From an uncultured Lachnospiraceae bacterium (GTDB taxonomy: Bacteria; Bacillota; Clostridia; Lachnospirales; Lachnospiraceae): a DNA stretch of 22,151 bases. Of this stretch, positions 15,220 through 22,151 are shown in pieces. The position numbers and the translations under genes were made by a program. The notes beneath the pieces are model-generated. The model searched no databases, was not told the origin of the DNA, and worked only from the letters and a program-made list of their open reading frames with translations. Every line of letters starts with the position of its first letter. The stretch's first letter is position 1. Location of the stretch: the NCBI GenBank assembly GCA_948665105.1, contig CAPNGW010000007.1:2937-25087 (forward strand), in the 5' to 3' direction.

Positions 15220-15248
15220 ATTATACGAAAACAAAATGTGTCTGTCAA
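15220..15248 (-). promoter_or_regulatory. perfect sigma-A promoter of the regulator gene
   Basis: Minus strand: TTGACA (15248-15243), 17-base spacer, TATAAT (15225-15220). Both hexamers are consensus. Such a strong promoter on a repressor gene suggests it is usually held down, presumably by the overlapping palindrome. Confidence 0.8.
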
Positions 15249-15262
15249 TAAGAAAGAGTGAT

Positions 15263-15280
15263 ATCAAGTTTATCAAGTTT
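15263..15280. repeat. tandem ATCAAGTTT repeats, candidate operator
   Basis: Two adjacent copies of ATCAAGTTT, whose core ATCAAGT is the complement of ACTTGAT at the centre of the upstream palindrome. They stand about 35 bases before the -35 of the URO-D-like operon. Possible second binding site of the regulator. Confidence 0.35.
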
Positions 15281-15314
15281 TATAAGGGATTAAGAGGTAT
15301 GTGGGGGTGGTCCG

Positions 15315-15343
15315 TTGACACATAAAAACCAGCATGATAAAAT
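15315..15343 (+). promoter_or_regulatory. promoter of the URO-D-like operon
   Basis: TTGACA (15315-15320), 17-base spacer, TAAAAT (15338-15343); start near 15350, leader about 40 bases. Confidence 0.75.
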
Positions 15344-15391
15344 TTATAAAAAAGATGATTAATTTGACTATAGGAAAGGAAGAACAAAGCC

Positions 15392-16492
15392 GTGGGAATT
15401 ATAGAAAAGGCAAAAGAAACCATGAACTCAAAAGAACGTGTTTTGCGGACCTTTGCTTTAGAGGAAACGGATCGGATACCCATTGATTATTCAGCAAATC
15501 CAGCAGTGCATGCCAGGTTTTGCAAAGCCCTTGGTGTGGATTCCAAGGATTATAGGAGCCTGTTTAATATCATAGGTGCGGATTATTGGTTTACAAACCC
15601 ACGCTTTATAGGAGAGAATCGGTTTCCGGTATTAAAGAACCGGGTAACGGATCCTGTTTATGGATTTAATATGCGCTGGGTGGAAAATGAGAGTGGCGGA
15701 TACTGGGATTTTTGTGATTTTCCACTACAGGGCGCAGATGATGAGGCGATTGCTAATTTTCATGTGCCGGATTTGAATGATTTTTCGGTTGAGACGTTGC
15801 GACAGGAGCTAAAGCCTTTTTCTGACAGAGCAATTGCCATCGGAGGGGCCGGTACTGCTGATATTATCAATTCCACCGGCCGGGTTATGGGAATGGAAGA
15901 TGCACTGGTGAATTTGATGATGGAGGATGAGGCCACCCTTACTTATGTAAGCAGGATGGTGGAGATGGAGCTTGGGACCATGGAGATGGCGTTGGAAGAG
16001 GCCGGAGATTTGATTGATTTTGTATGGCTGGGGGAGGATTTGGGGACTCAGCGTGCGCCTATGATCAGTCTTGAGATGTACCGCAGGGTGCTGCGTCCTT
16101 TTCATCAGAAATACATGGATTTGGCCAAGGCTTATGGGAAACCGGTAATGGTACATACCTGTGGCAGTTCAAGCTGGGTATATGAGGATTTTATAGAGAT
16201 GGGTGTGAATGCAGTGGATACCTTACAGCCGGAAGCGTCGGATATGAGTCCTCGTTATTTGAAGGAGAATTTTGGCGGACGGCTTTCGTTCCATGGATGC
16301 ATTTCTACGGCGGGACCGTTGGCCTACGGAACTCCTGATGAGGTGGAACAAAATGTCAGGCAAACCTTGGAAATCATGATGCCCGGAGGCGGATATCATC
16401 TTTCTCCGACTCATATGATTCAGGATAATACGCCGGTGGAGAATCTGCTGGCCATGTATCAGGCGGCTCATACATATGGAACCTATCGCTAA
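15392..16492 (+). CDS. URO-D/MtaA-like protein 1 (putative zinc methyltransferase)
   Basis: Up to 366 residues, of the uroporphyrinogen decarboxylase superfamily, which also holds the zinc-dependent, corrinoid-linked methyltransferases MtaA/CmuA. The start motif MNSKERVLRTFALEETDRIP is that of the non-haem branch. True HemE arginines near the N-terminus are not evident. Zinc ligands of the methyltransferase branch are present: H255-x-C257 (VMVHTCG) and C303 (FHGCIST), numbered from GTG 15392. GGAAAGGAAG precedes that GTG by 9 bases; ATG 15422 is the alternative start and aligns with the paralogue. The following gene is a paralogue 25 bases downstream. No corrinoid protein or reductive activator is nearby, so the substrate is open; the sugar-type regulator hints at a role tied to glycan use. 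Confidence 0.85.
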   Translation: MGIIEKAKETMNSKERVLRTFALEETDRIPIDYSANPAVHARFCKALGVDSKDYRSLFNIIGADYWFTNPRFIGENRFPVLKNRVTDPVYGFNMRWVENESGGYWDFCDFPLQGADDEAIANFHVPDLNDFSVETLRQELKPFSDRAIAIGGAGTADIINSTGRVMGMEDALVNLMMEDEATLTYVSRMVEMELGTMEMALEEAGDLIDFVWLGEDLGTQRAPMISLEMYRRVLRPFHQKYMDLAKAYGKPVMVHTCGSSSWVYEDFIEMGVNAVDTLQPEASDMSPRYLKENFGGRLSFHGCISTAGPLAYGTPDEVEQNVRQTLEIMMPGGGYHLSPTHMIQDNTPVENLLAMYQAAHTYGTYR

Positions 16493-16517
16493 AAAGTGGA
16501 AAGGAATGGTGTTTAAG

Positions 16518-17756
16518 ATGAATAGCAGAGAACGTGTAGTGGCAGCGTTAAATCACAGACAGCCCGACCGGGTGCCGATTGACTGTGGCGGACACAGATC
16601 CAGTAATTTTTCGGTGGAGGCTTATAAAAACCTGCGCCAGTATCTGGGACTTGAGAGCAAGCCGTTGTATCTATATGACGTCGTGCAGCAGCTTGTGATA
16701 CCGGATGAGGATATTCTGGAAATGTTCGGGATAGATGTTGTGGATTTTGCACGGGGAGCCAAGGAGGATGCTTCCCTCTGGAAGGATTGGGAGCAGAATG
16801 ACGGAACCTTGGTAAAGGTTCCGGTGCACCATGATATGAGACGGGAGGGGCAGGATGCCTGGCTCTATAATAAAAACGGAAAACGGCTGGGTGTGCAGAA
16901 AGCCAGCAGTCTCTATTTTGAGCAGACCAGTTATCCTTACATGGATGCAGATGAGGATTCGGATTTTTCAGATATGGAAGAAGCCTTTCACGATAATATG
17001 TGGGCGGAAATCGGAACATATCCGGCGCCCTATGGATTTGAGGGGGAAGGCTTAAGGAAACGGGAGGAATTTATGAGCCGCGTGTCCGGAAGCGGAAAGG
17101 CTCTCTATGGAACCTTCGGGGGAAACATACATGAGAATGGAAGCTTTATGTTCGGAATGGAAAACTGGCTCGCGTATCTGGCCTGTGAGCCGGAGATAGT
17201 GGAGCGGTTTTTGGATAAGCTTCTGGAACAGCATATGAAGAATCTGGAGATATTTCTAAAACATTATAAGGGACGGATTCAGGTAATCGGCTTTGGTGAT
17301 GATTTGGGCGCGCAGAATGCGCCGCAGATGTCGCCGCAGATGTATCGGACAATGATTAAACCGTATCACAGGAAAATGTGGGAATATGTACATAAGACAG
17401 ATCCGGATGTGAAAATATGTCTGCACTGCTGCGGCAGCATTTTTCCTTTGATTGATGATTTGATTGATGCAGGTGTCGATGCAATCAATCCGGTTCAGAT
17501 TTCCAGTGAAAACATGGATGTCTATAAATTGAAGGAAACCTTCGGCAAGGACCTGGTATTCTGGGGCGGAGGATGCGATGTGCAGACCATATTGAGCAAT
17601 GGAACAATGCAGGAAGTTAAGGACAGTGTCCGCAGGAACCTGGATGCGATGTACAAAGACGGCGGGTATGTGTTCCAACAGGTGCACAATATTCTGGCCA
17701 ATGTTCCACCCCAGAATATTGTGGCCATGTTTGAAGCGGTAAAAGAATACCGGTAA
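16518..17756 (+). CDS. URO-D/MtaA-like protein 2 (putative zinc methyltransferase)
   Basis: A 412-aa paralogue of the protein before it, sharing the start MNSRERVVAALNHRQPDRVP. I chose ATG 16518 because it aligns with the family start and has AAGGA 12 bases upstream; an in-frame ATG at 16476 would overlap the previous gene and add a non-family leader. The zinc motif is H303-C304-C305 (ICLHCCGS) with C353 in WGGGCDVQ. GFGDDLGAQNAPQMSPQMYR matches the catalytic-barrel segment seen as GEDLGTQRAPMISLEMYRR in its neighbour. The centre (about 120-215) has an insertion absent from protein 1. The two may form a heterodimer or act on related methyl donors. Ends before a strong terminator. Confidence 0.87.
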   Translation: MNSRERVVAALNHRQPDRVPIDCGGHRSSNFSVEAYKNLRQYLGLESKPLYLYDVVQQLVIPDEDILEMFGIDVVDFARGAKEDASLWKDWEQNDGTLVKVPVHHDMRREGQDAWLYNKNGKRLGVQKASSLYFEQTSYPYMDADEDSDFSDMEEAFHDNMWAEIGTYPAPYGFEGEGLRKREEFMSRVSGSGKALYGTFGGNIHENGSFMFGMENWLAYLACEPEIVERFLDKLLEQHMKNLEIFLKHYKGRIQVIGFGDDLGAQNAPQMSPQMYRTMIKPYHRKMWEYVHKTDPDVKICLHCCGSIFPLIDDLIDAGVDAINPVQISSENMDVYKLKETFGKDLVFWGGGCDVQTILSNGTMQEVKDSVRRNLDAMYKDGGYVFQQVHNILANVPPQNIVAMFEAVKEYR

Positions 17757-17777
17757 GCAGATTTGACAGTAGGAGAA

Positions 17778-17830
17778 GACCTTCGGTTTGTATTCCCTTT
17801 ATGAAGTGAATATAAGCCGAAGGTCCTTTT
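17778..17830 (+). terminator. intrinsic terminator of the URO-D-like operon
   Basis: GACCTTCGGTTTGTATTC (17778-17795) pairs with GAATATAAGCCGAAGGTC (17808-17825) over 18 positions with two G-U pairs, followed by CTTTT. Confidence 0.85.
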
Positions 17831-17853
17831 GGCATTGGTGAAAAGGAAGAGGG

Positions 17854-18660
17854 TTATCCGTTTGCACTGGTATAGCGGCGGAAAGCCTGCTTCCACATAA
17901 TCCTGGAAAGCACCAAAAGCAGCAGAGGAAAGAATACACCCCAAACAGACTCAAGAAGGGAGAGCTGCCGAAAGAGAAACTGACCGGGCCAGTTGGTAAT
18001 CAGAAAAATCGGCAAAAGATAAGTGCCCGCTGCGCGCAGATATTTGTTGTATAGCTGCATGGGCATATTGTTAAGCTCCCAAGTGGCAATAATCATATTG
18101 CTGACCCCGCCTATGGAGGTAACCCAGAAAATAAGAAGGGTCGGAATCAAAATGAATCCATAGGTTAAAACAATGCCCAGCATCAGGTAAAGGGTAAAAC
18201 CTGCTATATTTATCAGGGTAACCGGGATATGCACCCGGCGCCAGCTTATGACAATTAAAATGAGTCCGGCAGTCACATTGGGGATGGTAAGCCCAAAGTT
18301 GAATTGGCCGAAGGTTTGCAGGAATTGCAGAGAACCTGGCTTGGTCATTAACAAATCCATTTCACCATGCAGGACCTTGTAGGGAAGCTCATTGATGCCT
18401 CTGAACATCATCCAGATACCGGTCATAAAGATATAGGTCCCGATGAACATCATGACCATATCCGGAGTCAGCGAGCCTACCGTAACGCCGGTATGCATAA
18501 CGATAACCAGATAGAGAAGCTTTATAATCATGTATCCCAGTTCAACGGCAGAAAAAGCAATAAAATTCAGGCGGTATTCCAGCTGGGAGAGCATGGACAT
18601 TTTAGCAAACATCCAGAGCATGTGAAAATACCATTTGCATCGTGACAAGAAATAACGCAT
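17854..18660 (-). CDS. ABC-2 family permease (DUF990 type), subunit 2
   Basis: A 268-aa membrane protein with about six segments. It matches the ABC2_membrane_6/DUF990 group: a short basic N-terminus (MRYFLSRCKWYF), the LEYRLNFIAFSAVELGYMI start of the first core helix, and between helices 3 and 4 the conserved ELPYKVLHGEMDLLMTKP, which contacts the ATPase. ATG 18660 is fixed by AAAAGGAG 6-8 bases upstream; a longer in-frame opening to 18975 runs through the preceding gene. It is the last gene of the minus-strand operon. Probable role: export of a glycan, lipid or drug together with the subunit before it. Confidence 0.87.
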   Translation of the reverse strand: MRYFLSRCKWYFHMLWMFAKMSMLSQLEYRLNFIAFSAVELGYMIIKLLYLVIVMHTGVTVGSLTPDMVMMFIGTYIFMTGIWMMFRGINELPYKVLHGEMDLLMTKPGSLQFLQTFGQFNFGLTIPNVTAGLILIVISWRRVHIPVTLINIAGFTLYLMLGIVLTYGFILIPTLLIFWVTSIGGVSNMIIATWELNNMPMQLYNKYLRAAGTYLLPIFLITNWPGQFLFRQLSLLESVWGVFFPLLLLVLSRIMWKQAFRRYTSANG

Positions 18661-18683
18661 AGCTGCTCCTTTTCTGAGGCGCT

Positions 18684-19496
18684 CTAGCCCCCGACTGCCA
18701 CATAATGGCGAATTCCTTTTCTCCACACAAAGGCAGAAAAAAGCGACAGTACTGTAATCCAGCATACCTGAATCAGGAGACCGTAGGTAATAGCGGACAA
18801 AGCCAAAGAGCCTGTGATAATCTGTATGGGGAAATAGGTGGTATAGATAAAGGGCAGATATTCCATTACGCTTACAAAGGTATCGCCTAACACGGTAATG
18901 GGGCATACACCGCCGCTGGCCACCATAATTACTACTTGAACAGTCATGAAAAAGGAACCTGCTTCCGTTATCCAAAAGGCGCTCATGCTAATCAGCAGAA
19001 ATATAAAAAAATTTAAAATTACACCCAAAAGCAAGGCAATGACAAACAAAAACATTTTTCCCGGAGAGATAGTAAAGTCTATGGTGAAGTGGAGCACGGC
19101 AAAGGTTGTGAGGGAAAGCAGCAATACGGATATCAGAGCAGGGATCTGCTGTCCTGTGGTCTGCGTAAAGCGGAATCCTATATAATTCACGGGCTTTATC
19201 AGGTATTTGGCGATGCCGCCCGTGTGAATATCCTCATTGATGACATTTTCCACACCGGTATTGACTACCTTATTCACCAGCGCTGCGATGATAACATAAG
19301 CAATCATCTGAGAAAAGGTGTAGCCGTAAACTTCGGTGGATTTTCCTGAGCTATTGTAGATTGCTGTCCATAAAAACAGCTGTACCACAATGGGAGAAAC
19401 TGCTCCGAAGAGTCCTGCAAAAAGATCGAATCGGTGCTCCAGTGCCCGCAAAAAGCCGATGGAAAATCCGGCCTTCCATTTGATTAATGTTGTCAT
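18684..19496 (-). CDS. ABC-2 family permease (DUF990 type), subunit 1
   Basis: A 270-aa paralogue of the next permease, with MTTLIKWKAGFSIGFLRALEHRFDLFAG at the front in family style (split here: residues 1-28), six membrane segments, and the coupling motif VINEDIHTGGIAKYLIKPVN in place of the LHGEMDLLMTKP of its partner. Its ATG overlaps the ATPase stop as ATGA, so the two are translationally coupled, and it ends 23 bases before the second permease. Two different DUF990 permeases plus one ATPase are the usual full set of this exporter class. Confidence 0.87.
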   Translation of the reverse strand: MTTLIKWKAGFSIGFLRALEHRFDLFAGLFGAVSPIVVQLFLWTAIYNSSGKSTEVYGYTFSQMIAYVIIAALVNKVVNTGVENVINEDIHTGGIAKYLIKPVNYIGFRFTQTTGQQIPALISVLLLSLTTFAVLHFTIDFTISPGKMFLFVIALLLGVILNFFIFLLISMSAFWITEAGSFFMTVQVVIMVASGGVCPITVLGDTFVSVMEYLPFIYTTYFPIQIITGSLALSAITYGLLIQVCWITVLSLFSAFVWRKGIRHYVAVGG

Positions 19497-20302
19497 ATGC
19501 CTTCCGCCTCCTGGTGGAAGATGGCCTCGATGCCCTTCTCCACAGAACCGCCATCCTCGCCGTATTGTTTCAGACTTTCAAGAGGTCCGTCGTATACCTT
19601 TTTCCCGTTGGTAATCACAATCGCTCTTTTGCAAAGCTCCTCGATGTCCTTGATATAGTGGCTGGTAAGTATCATGGTAGCTCCGGTGCGCTTGTTGTAT
19701 TCCTTTAGATAGTTTCGGATGGACTGTTGTGACAGAAGATCCAAGCCGATGGTAGGTTCATCCAGAAAAATCACCTGTGGATTGTGCAAAAGGGCAGCGG
19801 CCAGCTCCATTTTCATGCGTTCTCCCAAAGAGAGGCGCCGCACCTGCATGTTCAACTTATCCCGCACACCCAATAGCTCTGTCAATTCCTGAAGGGTAGC
19901 CTGATATTGCCGGTCCGGGATTTCATAGAGACATTTGTTTAAGTAGAACGAATCGGCGGCTGGCAGGTCCGGCCATAGCTGCGATTTCTGGCCGGCAACC
20001 AAAGCAATTTGCTTTTTGAAGGGCTCCTTCCGCTCCCAGGGGATATATCCGTTGACGGCTGCAGTGCCAAGGGTGGGATACAGAATACCGGACAACATTT
20101 TTAAAGTGGTGGTTTTACCGGCTCCGTTGGGGCCGATAAAACCTACAAATTCACCCTGCTCAATGGCAAAGGAAATATCTTTTACCGCTTCCCGCACCTT
20201 CCTCTGGCGGTGAAACAGATTCCGAAAGGAACCCTTGTAACCGGCTTCCTTCTCATAATAGGTGAAAGAACGATTCAGATGCTGAACATCAATGCAAGCC
20301 AC
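19493..20302 (-). CDS. ABC transporter ATPase of the DUF990-type exporter
   Basis: A 269-aa ATPase. Walker A is GPNGAGKT (57-64), the Q-loop is in VAGQKSQLWPDL, the signature is LSLGERMKMELA, Walker B is VIFLDEP and the H-loop LTSHY. The N-terminal insertion YYEKEAGYKGSFRNLFHR before the core strand is typical of the ATPases that go with DUF990 permeases, and it contrasts with the LanF-like ATPase at 8648, which has none. The start is GTG 20302 with GGAGGAG at good distance. It lies 28 bases after the GH38-like gene, suggesting one operon with it. Confidence 0.92.
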   Translation of the reverse strand: MACIDVQHLNRSFTYYEKEAGYKGSFRNLFHRQRKVREAVKDISFAIEQGEFVGFIGPNGAGKTTTLKMLSGILYPTLGTAAVNGYIPWERKEPFKKQIALVAGQKSQLWPDLPAADSFYLNKCLYEIPDRQYQATLQELTELLGVRDKLNMQVRRLSLGERMKMELAAALLHNPQVIFLDEPTIGLDLLSQQSIRNYLKEYNKRTGATMILTSHYIKDIEELCKRAIVITNGKKVYDGPLESLKQYGEDGGSVEKGIEAIFHQEAEGI

Positions 20303-20330
20303 AATATCTCCTCCTCTGATATGCAGGGTC

Positions 20331-22151
20331 CTAAAAGTGCAGGGTTACATAGGTAATTCCGCTGGGGCTAAGGGGAACGGATACGCGGTTATTTTGGATA
20401 TCCAGCTCCTGTCTGGGATTGCCCTGGATATCGGTGACAGCGGCAAAGGTGAGCGTTTTCCCGGGGAAAGAAAGGGTGCAGCTGTTTTCTGCGGGGTTAA
20501 AATTCTGTATGGCTGACAATACACCTTCTTTTCCGAAGCTGGGGCGAAGGAAGATGGGGGCGCAGTCCTTGCCGTCATACTGTAAAAAGGTCTGTTCCCA
20601 TGCGGACGGACAGTGTATAGCAGCGCCCACCGCGCAGGCGGAAGCAGAGAGGAGCCCGGCTTTGTATGCATCCATGGGGTGGAATGTGGTAAAGGTGCTT
20701 AATTCGTAGTGAAAGGATAGCTTTCCCTCCTGAGAGGCGGCAAAGTTGGTATCCCAGTAGTTATTAACAGGCCATGCCAACAGCAACGGATTAGCGGCGC
20801 GTTCAATTTCCTTCCTCTCTCTTCCGAAATGGAAGTCGCCTGCCATCACCATGGGCGCGTCCGGACAGGCCAGTGTAAATCCGAAAGAGCCGTCGTACAT
20901 GGAAACGGTTTTGTCTACGGTGATGTAGTCGCGGCAGACATGACCCAGCTGCTCCTTGTCAAGCAGGACAAAGGTATTGGCCGTATCGTAGCAGCATTCC
21001 CACCCTTGGTTAAGCGCCAGTGGGAACGTGAAGTAAAGACTTTCGGGTTCTCTGGAAGGCTCCTTGGTAAAGCTGGCGTCAAGGCTGATACGGGAATGAA
21101 GGGCAAAAAAGGTAATCCGCTGCTCCAGATTGCTGAGGCTGCGGGAGCGGAAGCGGTAACAGAGCGTAACACGGTCTGGCTGTTCCAGTACCTGGTAATC
21201 CACGAACTGCTGTACTCTCTCACGTATCGCCTTCCAGTCATGATTCCATTGGGTGATGCTCCGGTTTCCTTTTTCAATGTCTCTGGGAAAAAGTGTTGCC
21301 CTTGAGGGAGTTCCGTATCTTTGGTCGATACGCTCCTCTGCCAAGTCGAAAAAGCCCCATTCGTCGTGAGGATTCAGAAGCTCCCGTTTTGCTTCCTTGT
21401 GGTATATTTGCAGAATCCGGCCTGTGGAGGGATGAAGGGAAATCCGGTAAAAGGGGGTTTCCAATTCGTCGCTGCTGATATGGAAGGCATCGGAATCAGC
21501 CGCTTTTTGGGAAAAAGCGGAAAAGGGAATCTTCTTTGCGGAAAAAGGAGCTATGGGAATACTTCCCAGAGAAACGGTATCGGCTTCGTTGCGCAGATAG
21601 GGAAGCTGTTCCTTGACCCTTACAGCTGCAAGGGTCCTGCCGGGATGCAGCATATAGGAGGGGACTGTAATCTCCTGTTGTAGGGAAAAAGCAGTGGGGT
21701 TCACAATATACAGTCCTTCCTGTGCATCGGATTGCAGCGGATTGCCTGCGGCCTGCTCCAGTTCCATGCCAAGCAGGTAGGAGGATAAGTCGGCAGCAGC
21801 ATAGGCAAATTCCTTTTTGTGGTTTAGCTGTGCGTAGGTCTCATCCTGATCCGGTTGCGTAATGGATTCGCAGGAGCCCCAGGTATGCTCGTCGAATAAG
21901 ACGGTGTTCTCGTAAGCCTCCTCTGATATGGCGAGATGCCTGGAAGAACAGGCTTGGGGGTTCATGGCGGCCAGGAAATCAGCCTTTGCCAGATTGTTTT
22001 TGGCGTGTCGGTTGAATTTCAATTCCCGGGGGGTGCTGGCAGAACCGAAATTCCAGTAGTCTGTCCAGTCACCGGCGTGGTGGGGAAGCTTGTCAAGTCC
22101 CATGCGGCATACGCGCTCATAGAGCGTTTCCGGGGTGGCGAAGCGGATGAT
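20331..22151 (-). CDS. GH38-like alpha-mannosidase, C-terminal 606 residues (5' end outside window)
   Basis: The frame is open to the window edge, so the start and the N-terminal catalytic motifs are not visible. The first visible residues include KLPHHAGDWTDYWNFGSAST, a block found late in the catalytic domain of GH38-like proteins, then LKFNRHAKNNLAKADFLAA of the helical bundle. YENTVLFDEHTWGSCES may contribute the second zinc His. The beta-sandwich region follows, with NPTAFSLQQEITVP, LETPFYRISLHPSTGRILQI and a long C-terminal part. It is only distantly like the mannosidase at 1-2447, so it is a different GH38 subfamily. It leads the operon with the DUF990-type exporter. Substrate is inferred as an alpha-mannoside. 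Confidence 0.8.
   Translation of the reverse strand: MIRFATPETLYERVCRMGLDKLPHHAGDWTDYWNFGSASTPRELKFNRHAKNNLAKADFLAAMNPQACSSRHLAISEEAYENTVLFDEHTWGSCESITQPDQDETYAQLNHKKEFAYAAADLSSYLLGMELEQAAGNPLQSDAQEGLYIVNPTAFSLQQEITVPSYMLHPGRTLAAVRVKEQLPYLRNEADTVSLGSIPIAPFSAKKIPFSAFSQKAADSDAFHISSDELETPFYRISLHPSTGRILQIYHKEAKRELLNPHDEWGFFDLAEERIDQRYGTPSRATLFPRDIEKGNRSITQWNHDWKAIRERVQQFVDYQVLEQPDRVTLCYRFRSRSLSNLEQRITFFALHSRISLDASFTKEPSREPESLYFTFPLALNQGWECCYDTANTFVLLDKEQLGHVCRDYITVDKTVSMYDGSFGFTLACPDAPMVMAGDFHFGRERKEIERAANPLLLAWPVNNYWDTNFAASQEGKLSFHYELSTFTTFHPMDAYKAGLLSASACAVGAAIHCPSAWEQTFLQYDGKDCAPIFLRPSFGKEGVLSAIQNFNPAENSCTLSFPGKTLTFAAVTDIQGNPRQELDIQNNRVSVPLSPSGITYVTLHF

Noticed and set aside
17854..18975. A 373-residue version of the last permease
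   Set aside because: The extra 105 codons run through the upstream permease gene in another frame; ATG 18660 has the ribosome site.
1..22151. CRISPR array, tRNA or rRNA genes
   Set aside because: No regularly spaced repeats, cloverleaf-like stretches or rRNA sequence were seen on reading through the window.

Overview
The window looks like a chromosomal segment of a gut-type Clostridia bacterium, most likely a Lachnospiraceae relative. This rests on the families seen: class II GH38 alpha-mannosidase, a DUF3502-type sugar-binding lipoprotein, an Rpn/PD-(D/E)XK nuclease, an AgrA/AgrC-style LytTR system, GNAT-free URO-D-like methyltransferase paralogues, and near-consensus TTGACA/TATAAT promoters with strong AGGAGG ribosome sites. 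No taxonomic marker gene is present, so this is an inference.

Layout. (1) 1-2447: the 3' four-fifths of a GH38 alpha-mannosidase. (2) 2448-3006: a scarred intergenic stretch with a minus-strand terminator, a hairpin and a probable fragment of a YesM-like sensor kinase. (3) 3022-9289: an AT-rich block, all on the plus strand. It holds a LytTR response regulator, a GHKL histidine kinase, a terminator, a controlled promoter with a structured leader, a lipoprotein, three ABC-2-like membrane proteins and a LanF/BcrA-like ATPase. It reads as a self-contained sensing and immunity module for a membrane-active peptide, with no biosynthesis genes beside it. (4) 9333-14049: a gene graveyard and cargo zone. 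It holds a doubly damaged sugar-binding protein, a permease tail, a frameshifted secreted discoidin-type protein, an intact 238-aa gene of unknown function with its own promoter, an Rpn-like nuclease split at an A7 tract in exactly the A_AAA_AAA phase, and an N-truncated gene overlapping a 103-aa gene. (5) 14062-17756: a GntR/LacI-type regulator divergent from two URO-D/MtaA-like proteins, with two near-perfect sigma-A promoters and operator-like repeats between them. (6) 17854-22151: a minus-strand operon with a second GH38-like enzyme (5' end outside the window) followed by an ATPase and two ABC-2 permeases.

How the parts fit. Regions 1, 5 and 6, plus the broken solute-binding protein, permease and discoidin protein, suggest a glycan-use neighbourhood (mannosides) controlled by a sugar-type repressor. 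The AT-rich two-component/ABC block and the Rpn nuclease look like later insertions. The most interesting items are the LanFEG-like module with an E-loop ATPase and a putative 22-bp-spaced LytTR site, the frameshift in the Rpn nuclease, and the URO-D-like pair carrying H-x-C...C zinc motifs without a visible corrinoid protein.
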